Shown: in pieces, positions 55,837 through 64,000 of the stretch
Position numbering within the stretch: the first letter of the stretch is position 1
Layout: every line of letters begins with the position of its first letter
Assembly (NCBI GenBank): GCA_012932865.1
Contig: SAXG01000028.1
Location: forward strand, 186,001-250,000
Source of the DNA: Amylostereum areolatum
Lineage: Eukaryota > Basidiomycota > Agaricomycetes > Russulales > Stereaceae
Reading direction: 5' to 3'
Length of the DNA stretch: 64,000 nucleotides
The notes under the pieces: model-generated
The model's database searches: none
Seen by the model: only the letters and a program-made list of their open reading frames with translations
What the model was told of the DNA's origin: nothing
Position numbers and translations under genes: made by a program

Positions 55837-57793
55837 CTAGGTATTATTGATGAAGGTGAAGTCAAAAGAAGGGAGGGCAGACCAGCTATTGTCCCCCAAC
55901 GTCGTCGACGGCACTGGGAGACTAAGCTCCGAGAGATCCCCCATATATACGTCATCAAATGACGTCGACGCGCCCCATGCGGGGTAATTGCTGTCTTCTT
56001 CACCAATCGCCGCAACGTCGTACGTCCGTTTGGTGCCGTGCGAGACGCGGCTGTCCTTGGCCATCAACGCCGCCAGGTCCGATAGCGGCAAGATCAACGG
56101 AGACGCGGGTCCAAGGGTGCGGGACTGGGTAAGTGTGTCGCTGGCGTTCGGTGTTGTCGAGGTTACTGAGGGGGGGGCCGTGAACGAAGTGGCAAGGTCG
56201 GGATGCAAGGGGACGGAGGCTGTGAATGAAGAGATACGTGGGCGCGTGGACGGTGTCGATGTCGTACAAGCAGGTCCTGGAGTTGGGAGCGAGTTGGCGT
56301 GTGTGAATGACGCGGGGACCGGAGGCAATGGGGTGGGGACCAGAGACGACGGGGTGGGAGCTGGAGATGACGGGGTGGGAGCCGGAGACGACGGCGTGGG
56401 GATCGAGAACGATGAGGAGGGAAGCGAAGCGGGGGGGGCAGGAGGTGGGGTGAACTGGGAGGAAGATGGGTCAGGCGCAGCCGCTGCCACTGGAGGCGAA
56501 GGAAGTGCGGGGAGGGCGGGAGACTCGGCTGGCATTGGGAAAAGGCCGCCAGGAGTGGCCCTTTGAATGGCCATTTCCTTGTCCGAGATCCGGTAGAGAC
56601 AGCATGTTCCTGTGAATAGAGCTTGATAGAGTGTGGTCATGTCCTTGCTAGTCTTGATCTCGGACGGGTTGACGGGGGGTCCGTTGAGGGGCCATCCACG
56701 CATGTTGATGTGCAGACGGAGGATCATCTTGACGTACCAATTTGCATACTCGATCCAGACGCCCGCCCTCCCAGTGAGACGGGCTTGACAGGTCGTGAGT
56801 ACAGGAGCAATAAAAAGGACCGAGACATACTCATTTGTTCGTGTAGGATTTCCTGAATTAGCGCCTTCGTTGCGCCCTTCCTATCCTTTCCGGCACTTTG
56901 CTGGGCAAGATGTTTTATTACTCCTGCCAGCCATTGCAGGTAAGCTATCGCAACATGGGAGAGGAAAGACATGAAACCCACCTTGGATTCCAGCGTGTCC
57001 GATGGAAAAGGCCTCGAACCGCTGGCTGACCTCGACGGGCGACATGCGGATTACTTGCAGCAAAAAATCGGCACCCTGGTCGGAGGTATAGACGCTCGGT
57101 GTGCTCAACTGTGTGCCCCTGCTCCGACTCGCCAGAAGAATGAACTCGAGTCCGCTGCGCTGGTGGACACCGTCGAGCTAGACGAAAACAATGAGCCTTT
57201 CTTGCCGACATGAGTGACAGGGCTTCGTACCTCTCCCTTCACCTTCTCCAAGGTCGTCCGGATATCATGAAGTTGCTTCATTGGTTTGCGAACGATGCCG
57301 GTATCCCTTTCCTCGTGGTCGGCTCGGAGAACTTGAAGGAGCACCTCTCGCTGGTCTTCGGAGAGAGTTTCGTGGCCTCCGTTCGCCTCGCCTTCCTTAA
57401 TGATCTCTATGACTTGTTTTTTCGAAGGGTTGTTGGCCCCTGAAAAAGGTTAGTATATGAACCAACCAGACGGAGAACGAGCGTACATTCACCGCGGTCA
57501 ACGCACGCCCAACAAAAGTTGTACGCATTGTATATGTTTGGGGCACGTCGCTCGCTGAATTCCTTCATTGTCAACGACAGGTCCGATGCGACATCGTCGT
57601 AAGCCTTCCGGTGGGTGATGGCGACATTGCTGACTATCTCTCCTACTCTGCGGATGGCGTCAGCGAGAGCTTCGTGGTATGCTTTGTTCGCATCGTGGCG
57701 GGCTTGCCGTTGAGCGTCCTTCTGCTCATCCGATTTCGGCGTGGGCTTCTTGCGTTTTCGAGGGAGAGACGACGAAGTACTACCGATAGTCAT
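55837..57793 (-). CDS. KDZ cargo gene 1, 560 aa, unknown
   Basis: Five exons (57793-57487, 57439-57231, 57108-56982, 56923-56831, 56783-55837) join exactly. The start MTIGSTSSSLPRKRKKPTPK is a basic, NLS-like head. It is followed by a long helical region (HRKAYDDVASDLSLTMKEFS), a YNAYNFCWACVD aromatic stretch, WANNPSKKQVIEIIKEGEAN, a segment with SVYTSDQGADFLLQVIRMSP, LTGRAGVWIEYANWYVKM and a Pro/Ser/Thr-rich C-terminal half ending SFDFTFINNT. No enzyme motif is seen. It lies inside the transposon, so its job is likely linked to transposition or element regulation, but this is inference. I do not recognise the family. Confidence 0.72.
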
Positions 57794-58025
57794 AGGGGGG
57801 ACGGGGGAATTTGGTACAGGGCGTAGAAGAGGGTTACAAATATAAGAGGGAAATAGACGAGCTGCCAGCCCCCCAGACGACGGAGTATGAAAAAATATGA
57901 GGAAAGCAAATATACTACGGCAGAGCTCCATCGTAAGATGCCTAAGTCCAGGCTATTGGAATCAGACAGGGGACGCCATGCTAGACGGAAAAACTCACCA
58001 TCTGAGACATTCACTACCGCCCGCT

Positions 58026-59445
58026 TTAGCCGCGCATGGCACGGACGAATGTGCGTGCGGTTCCGAGGTTGAAGCCTATGGCCATTAGCTCATCTAACTG
58101 TCGCGCTCGCCCAACATTGTTGTATATTTCTTCAACACGTGTGATGACGACGTCGGAAGCTTGAAGCATTTGAAGAAGGTCGATCACGTCGGGGGGGAGG
58201 CTCGTGTATCCATAAGTGCTGAAGACATCTTGATCGGGCTCTGATCGCGGTGGAGCTGTCCTTGACGGACCCGCCGTCTGGGAAGGAAGGGAGGCGGAAG
58301 CGGCCGGTGTACTGGCCCGTGCCGGGACTGGAGACGAGGGCGGCGACATGTCGAAAGGTACAGAGCCCCAGGAGATCGACGAAGGGGCCGATGACAAGCC
58401 CGATAAGAATGACGACACCGACGACGGTCGGAGGCCGCCGATCGAGCTGCGACGGGGCGTGGGCGACGAGGAAGTAGGCTGGGTCGCACTTTTTCCTTTG
58501 CCCTTGTCTGACGGAGCATACGAACTGGTAAAGGGAGGGGGGGGACTACCCGGGAGCGAAAAAGGAGGGAAGGGTGTATCAGGAGAAGGTGTGCGCGAAG
58601 GAGGGGACGGAGATCGGCGCGTCGGCGTCGGTGATGGCGTGCACGGCGGTGACTGCATTGGGGAAGGCGTGTGCTGAGGAGACGGCGGAAAGTCCTGGAC
58701 AACAGGGTCCACACGCATACGCTGGGGATCAATGTACCGCGACGCAACCGCGCGCTGCCGCCAGTCTCGACCAAACATCGGCGCGAGGCGGTCACGGACG
58801 GCTTGCATGATTGCCTCGACGACGCCTTGGAATGCCTCGTTGCCTTGAAGGATGTCGCTGACGGTGAGGCTGACGTTGTTTGCCATCATCCCCGCTGTTA
58901 TGGCCTCCAGACAGAGGTTGGGGTTCAGCTCGCCGTGAACATGCGCGACTATGGTCCCAACGCCACAGACTCGGTCAAGCGCCGCAATCTGAAGCAAGCC
59001 GTATAAGTTGAAGGAATATGTGAGCTCAAAGAAAGGCACATACCAAGTCTCGAATGAGTGCCATGAGACGCAACCGCGTCAGCCGACGATCGCCGGCATG
59101 ACGATCGTACCCTTCGTGCCATCTATCCCTCGGAGTGTGTTGACCGTCGTCTGCCCACCCTTGAACGGCACGCGCCGTTTCCGCCCATAGCGTGGACCGG
59201 CTATCCTGCCATTCGATCTCGAGCGATCGGATGAGGTCCAGGATGCTGGACTCTGTGACCGAGCCCCATGGTTCTCCCGGGATGTCTGCAGACGACGGGG
59301 CCGTTTGATTGCCGTTAGAGGGTGTATGGGGGGTACTGGGATGGAATGGAGTGCCGCCGCGAGGTGTATAGGTGCGGCGATGGGGCGTACCGCCTCGATA
59401 AAAACCTCGTCCATGCTGAGGAGTGCCGCGAGAAGGATTGGACAT
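58026..59445 (-). CDS. KDZ cargo gene 2, 454 aa, unknown
   Basis: Two exons (59445-59044, 58988-58026) give 454 aa starting MSNPSRGTPQHGRGF. The head is Gly/Arg/Thr/Pro-rich (GTPHRRTYTPRGGTPFHPS), then a helical stretch (SILDLIRSLEIEWQDSRSTL, RLTRLRLMALIRDL), IAALDRVCGVGTIVAHVHGE, VSDILQGNEAFQGVVEAIM, a long Ser/Pro-rich disordered part and a short helical C-terminus (FNLGTARTFVRAMRG). No family recognised. It sits between the transposase and the other cargo gene, on the same strand. Confidence 0.7.
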
Positions 59446-59978
59446 TTTGAAAAGAGTGAATGAATAAGAAATGAATAAGAGAAGGAGATTCGAAAAAGAA
59501 GAAGAGGGTGGGCTAGGAGAGAGACGAGAGACGAGGAAAGAGACGAGAGACGAGAGACGGGAGACGAGAGACGGGAGAAAGAGGAGGGATGATGGCGGTT
59601 GAGATCAAGTTGATGGGCGTGCGTCCGAATTCGAGAGTCGATCAGTTGACGCGTCTCTCAACTCGCGCAAGTACTCTCACTTGCATGTCCGTCGCACTTG
59701 TTCTTCCTATCGTCATTCAACATCCTCGCCATATACACACATAAACTATGTAACGGCAGCCGTCTACTAGTAACTACTCATACGATATAAATTGCAGCTT
59801 CTTTTTAATACTTAAAGATCTGTTAACCCTGAGCAATGCAACTTGTCCCGAGTGCAACGCGCGTGCGACTCACATAAGACGGCTTCGAGTCTTGCTGGAT
59901 GTTTGAACCTGACCCTGTACAAGTTGAGTAATGCACGCCAAAGAACGTAGACACGAAACAAAGCGGGATCAATCTCAT
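59446..59978. other. Intergenic inside the transposon
   Basis: Includes a GAGACGAGAGACG-type purine-rich repeat at about 59518-59580, upstream of cargo gene 2, and an AT-rich segment. No gene seen. Confidence 0.45.
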
Positions 59979-62900
59979 TCATTCCAGAAGTGACATTTTC
60001 TGTAAGTATGTATGTAGTGCGTCCAACTCATCACCGAAACGATTGTCCTCGTCGGCGTCCACAAGTGTTTCGTCTACAGCGACACCATCGTCGTCGTCTC
60101 CGTCGTTGAAGCTAGGCCTGTGTTCATCATCGACATCGACATCGGTACCCTTGTCACCACCGAGCGGCCCAGAGACCGCATTCACAGCGATCCCGCTCCC
60201 CCGCGTACCGGTATAGCAACGCACATTTTCACTGATCCATCGTATCCGTGTTCGGTGGACGTGGTTCTGTCGAACCCGGTGGGTGAGCATCTGTTCCATC
60301 TCGTGCGCCAGATGGGAGCCTTCGTGGTGAGCATCTTGGATAGCGGCACGCAACTGGGCCTCTTCGTCGCGCATCCAGGTTACGAGACGCCGTATCTCGA
60401 TGTTCAGACGTTCCCGCTCCTCGTGAGCACGTTCGAGCTTGAGGGTGTAAATAGAAGCCTGGCGGTTAGCACTGTCTGTCCACGGTTGTGCGAGAATGTC
60501 CTCGCGAGTCGTCCGGAGCAGTTCAAGCTCAGCAAGGCTACCGTACGTTGAAATGTCCTTCCACTCGAGAGTGGGCCTGTCAATAGTTTTTGCGGCGGCG
60601 TTGTATTTCTTCAGTGCATTCTGGATGGCCTTGCACCGAGTTTTGAGTGACTTGTTGATATGGGTACGCATTTTATATCCTACGGACTCCTGTGAGTACG
60701 CTGCACCGTGACGAGGGTCATAGTAAATAAAAATACCTGTTCCTGTCATTCCTGCCTTCGCAAGCTCGAACAAGCGTTGCACGACCAGACCTTCGAGCTT
60801 GTTAAGGGCCTTCTGGTAATCGCGCGTTGCCAGATATCGAGCAGCGTCCTTCCATTCTTGCGAGTCGGGTGTCCAGCGCTCGATGCCGCGCTCGATCTCG
60901 AGTTTTTGGAGTACGCTTTGGAGCATCTGCAGTGTTTCAAACGCGTGGTTCTTGAGGATGCCGGTGCGGTCGTTCAGTGTCTTCTTCTTCGATGGGTCGG
61001 CCAGCAAGGCCACAGTCTGATCGAAGATTTGACTAGCTTGCACGTCATTTGATATAGATGGGTGGAAATACGGCTAGCGTACCTTGCTTTCTGATATGAA
61101 ATGAGCAGCTCGACGTACTCGCACGCGAAACTGTCTTCTTCTGACTCCTTCTTCCGGCTTTCAAGGAATTTGTGTTCGGCTTGAAGATGTTGGTGGTAAT
61201 CCATGTTGGTCGGTCCCTTGCCGGATTGCAATGCCGAGATGGCGGTAGGGAGTTCGTCCAACATCTGATCAACTTGCTTATAGTTATTCAACAAGAAAGT
61301 TGCTAAGAATACATCAGACGCGCTGCTGCCTGATGTGCGCGAGAAATGGCTCACACAGTTCAGAATACTTATCGTCATCCCATTGCCGCGCGAACAGATC
61401 AATACTTTGTAAGCGATGGAACGGGGACGAGTACCGGGTGATATTCGCAAGACCGTTGAAAGCAGAGAAGATCCGTTCGCAAAGCTCGAGGTCCTCGATA
61501 CCAAATCCGAGGACATGCATAGCATGAAAAAGCAGCTGACAGAGGCGGTTATGTGCATATCCGTGGAATACAGGCACAACCATACGAAGGCGGCGGAGGA
61601 AAGCCTTTTTTGCGAGAGAACTCTTCTTGATCGTGGCAGTGAATGAGCACCCAATATCGTATCCTAACCCGACGTCGTCGCCGAAAATGTCGAGAATGAG
61701 ATCGACAAGCGCGAGAGGGTATTTAGCCCTGTACAAAAAAAGCGTCAGAAACTCATATACGAGATGAGGCAAGGACCTACAGTTCACCGCTTTCAACCAT
61801 ATCACAGAACCACCAAACCATACCGTGTCGGCACGCAGAAAGGAAGATCCTGGTTTCGCGGTATATTGCCCACATACGTTTGAGGTTGTCGTTCATCGCG
61901 GCCTTCCATCGATCAGTGCATGTAGTGTCATGTTCATCGCCGTTGGCTGCGGTAGCCTCCTGTGCGTCCGCTGTCCATGCAACTGGCTTGTCCTTGTCCT
62001 TGTCAGATGCCTACGACCCTGTTTAGCAATCAACAATAACTTAGTTATGCTAAACGTACTTTAGGCCGCTCGGTCCGGGCCTTGACGTCGTAACGGAAGC
62101 GGTTGACAACTTCCTCTGAGACATGATACGTGCTCTGGAACACACGCGGATCTGCCTCGAGGCCTTCGCGCAGACGCACGCGCTTGAGCGATTGGTTACC
62201 ATCGAGGGCGCCGATTACGGCCACCCGTAGCGGAGGGTCGTCTACAAGCTACGTTATGGTATAAAGATCAGTAATCCAATTGCGTTAATGATGATCAATA
62301 ATGTCGTACCTTGTACTGGCACGACGGGCAGGAATGTGTTACCCGCCAGTTCGGGTCTGTGCGCTTCAAGGCCACGTTAATACGGGTCTCAACGCCGCGC
62401 AAGATGCAGAGGTAGACGTCGAAGGTGTCAGTAAACATTCTCCACATCTGCCGACTGTACGGCATCTAAGGTCCCACCTCATCAGCTGGAAATAGCTTCA
62501 ATCATAAAACAGATGCTTACATTGTGCAGGTCGCAGAGGACGCGAACCCATGCCTGGATGCTAACCCGAGGCTGGCGCGCGCGCAGTCTTCGGTAAAGGT
62601 CCAGGGTGCATAGCGAGATCGCAAACGAAACTGTCTTGGGCGCCGAACTTAAGCAGCCTTGACGGAGGAGCGTAGTGTTCGGATGTGGGCTTTCTGGGAG
62701 CTAGAACAGGGCCTTCTTCGGATTATAGTCTGTGCATGATATGTTAGTAGAGTAGCATGCGCAAAGAAAGGGAATCGCACCGTAAACGTCGACATACGGC
62801 AGCATAAACGTGTCGTGTCCGCCAACCTGCGCACTGGTATGGTCGCCCATGTACCACAGGTACACGTCCACCAAAGCCGGCATTTGGTCCTCCCACGCGT

Positions 62901-63465
62901 GATCGGCGTTCCGAATACGCTCCGACCATGTCTGTGTCGAGCGTCGACGAGGAGGCCTGGAAAAGAATGAGGAGGATATGGCACAATTGAAAAGAAAAAA
63001 CCTACTTCCCATTATACGCACGAAGAAGGCCTGCTTCGCCTCCTTCTGCCGAGAGCTCCACTGACATGTCAAGAGGACTATCATCCTCTTCGTCCTCCCA
63101 GGCATCCCCATATGGGCCTTGATCGTCCATATCTTCCGTTCGCGCTCGTTGGGAGGAGGATGGGTCAGACGGGCCGCCTGCGATGTCGTCTATAACTCGC
63201 TTGTTACTGGCCGAAACACCTAAGATAAAAATAAATTAAATGAGCAGCAGTATGGAGAGAAAGAGAACTCACCTTGAAGGGCTTTACGTGCCCTGTCGTC
63301 GAGCTGCTACATCCATCCATCTTGACCGGCTTGCCCAAGTCGCGAGTGGTTGATGTTGAGGGCGGAGGATCGGGACGGGTTGAAGGCTTTCAGCCCACGG
63401 GGAACGTGAGCATCGACCTTCCTCGATGCCTTGCGAAAGCTGTCGAAAGCGCGTGTATTGGACAT
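59979..63465 (-). CDS. KDZ transposase, multi-exon, possibly broken
   Basis: The minus strand encodes the KDZ arrangement. N-terminal part: TWSERIRNADHAWEDQMPAL, VDVYLWYM; then SAPKTVSFAISLCTLDLYRR, HSCPSCQYKL, GALDGNQSLKRV. Core: AKYPLALVDLILDIFGDDVG, LGYDIGCSF, VVPVFHGYAHNRLCQLLFHA, GIEDLELCERIFSAFNGL, ANITRYSSPFHRLQ, YSEL-STFLLNNYKQVDQML (spliced at about 61347-61294). C-terminal part: GYKMRTHINKSLKTRCKAIQ, NALKKYNAAA, LEWKDISTYGSLAELELL and a helical acidic tail ending MSLLE. Two apparent in-frame TAG codons occur, at 63307-63309 and 62701-62703. An unrecognised splice could avoid either, but if real the protein is broken and the element non-autonomous. Confidence 0.78.
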
Positions 63466-63670
63466 GAAGGGAGAGGGAAGGAATGGATGTGCGCCTCGGA
63501 CTTAGGAGTCGCACTGAACGCGATCAACAATGTCACGTGGTCGTGAGCGTTGGCCACTGGCAGTGGCCAAGACAATTACTACTGACAAATGGGTTCTGAA
63601 AACCTCACAGCTTGAATGTACGAATTAGTAGCTTCAAAAACATATATATTATGTATAGGCTATAGTACAG

Positions 63671-63974
63671 TTAAGCCAAGGGCGGGGGAGGTCGCGCTCA
63701 TCGTCAACGACGGCGACGACGACTCCGCGGGCGATGCCGACAGCCCTGGCGAGCTTCGGGACGGACCTGACGGAGGTCGGGAAAGGTGTGCCGGATAGCC
63801 GGGAGGCCCTAGAGCCCTTAGCGTTGACGGTACCTGCCCTCTGCCTATTTAGGAAGGCGCCTCGCGGGCTGGCCCGCGCGGGCGGCTTATGGGCACATTT
63901 GATACCTAGTTAGATAATGCCAGGGGGGGGGGATCACGATATCTAACAAGCTATTAGTACGTAGAGGGCCAGGT
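63671..63974 (-). repeat. Right terminal inverted repeat of KDZ element
   Basis: Reverse complement of the left repeat with a few differences, ending CCAGGT next to GGGCGGGC. Confidence 0.85.
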
Positions 63975-63982
63975 GGGCGGGC
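63975..63982. repeat. Right target-site duplication of KDZ element
   Basis: GGGCGGGC, same as 55210-55217. Confidence 0.7.
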
Positions 63983-64000
63983 GTCGTGCCTTCGTCATCT
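63975..64000 (-). pseudogene. Distal piece of the interrupted WD40 gene exon
   Basis: On the minus strand this short edge reads D-D-E-G-T-T-P-A in the frame that continues into the RRRRQEPSKR segment at the other end of the transposon, if GGGCGGGC is counted once. It is very short, so the call rests on the target duplication and frame agreement. The start codon would lie outside the window. Confidence 0.55.

Larger units (their letters stand above)
55218..63974. mobile_element. KDZ DNA transposon, ~8.76 kb, with ~300-bp TIRs
   Basis: The ends are near-perfect inverted copies: left about 55219-55515, right about 63671-63974 (roughly 95 percent identity by eye, with a few substitutions and indels). 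GGGCGGGC lies at 55210-55217 and again at 63975-63982; a single extra C separates the left copy from the repeat. An 8-bp duplication fits the KDZ (Kyakuja-Dileera-Zisupton) superfamily. Inside, on the minus strand, are the transposase (59979-63465) and two further multi-exon genes (58026-59445 and 55837-57793). The insertion sits in a coding exon of the WD40 gene. Confidence 0.85.

Noticed and set aside
61294..61347. Frameshift in the KDZ transposase
   Set aside because: A GTGAGC...TTAG intron joins YSEL to STFLLNNYKQ in frame, so no lesion is needed here.

Overview
The window is nuclear DNA of a basidiomycete fungus, most likely an Agaricomycete (mushroom or polypore type). Genes carry many short introns of about 50-75 nt with GTRNGY-like donors and CTNAC/CTGAC branch points. 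The families present (FunK1 kinases, KDZ transposons, dispersed F-box proteins, fungal S28 peptidase, a con-13-like secreted protein) are typical of that group. There is no prokaryotic organisation: no operons and no CRISPR. Species cannot be named from the sequence.

Region by region. 0-19 kb is mostly housekeeping or conserved material: a proline-rich coiled-coil protein; two FMP52/HTATIP2-like reductases in tail-to-tail inverted orientation; a frameshifted F-box protein; a MYND zinc-finger protein; an actin-binding Abp1 protein with ADF-H and two SH3 domains, in 11 exons; a tandem pair of START/SRPBCC-like small proteins, the second frameshifted; a small hypothetical; and a Ser/Pro-rich protein ending in KEN. 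20-23.5 kb holds an intron-containing tRNA-His, a 672-bp hAT-like MITE with a perfect 8-bp target duplication, a secreted con-13-like protein with an HExxH motif, and a tRNA-Ile. 24-31 kb has a disordered single-exon protein (paralogue at 43.7 kb), a 3-kb gene-poor stretch and an F-box/WD40 protein. 31-53 kb mixes a hypothetical gene, three paralogous kinase-like genes (one broken), a C2H2/RGG protein, an S28 serine carboxypeptidase, a near-perfect 1,468-bp tandem duplication, a FunK1 fragment and a complete FunK1 gene whose promoter carries a 5'-truncated LINE with a 14-bp target duplication.

53-64 kb is the most striking part. A WD40-protein gene on the minus strand is split in its 5' coding exon by a KDZ DNA transposon of about 8.76 kb. 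The element has ~300-bp terminal inverted repeats, a transposase gene and two further multi-exon genes, and is bracketed by the 8-bp repeat GGGCGGGC. Host sequence on either side of the element stays in one reading frame if the 8 bp is counted once.

Overall theme: local duplication (FMP52, SRPBCC, disordered WATHVQPGSP proteins, kinase-like family, FunK1, the 1.47-kb tandem repeat) and mobile-element insertion. CDS spans below run from start codon to stop codon including introns; exon boundaries in the evidence were fitted by hand so that reading frames join exactly.
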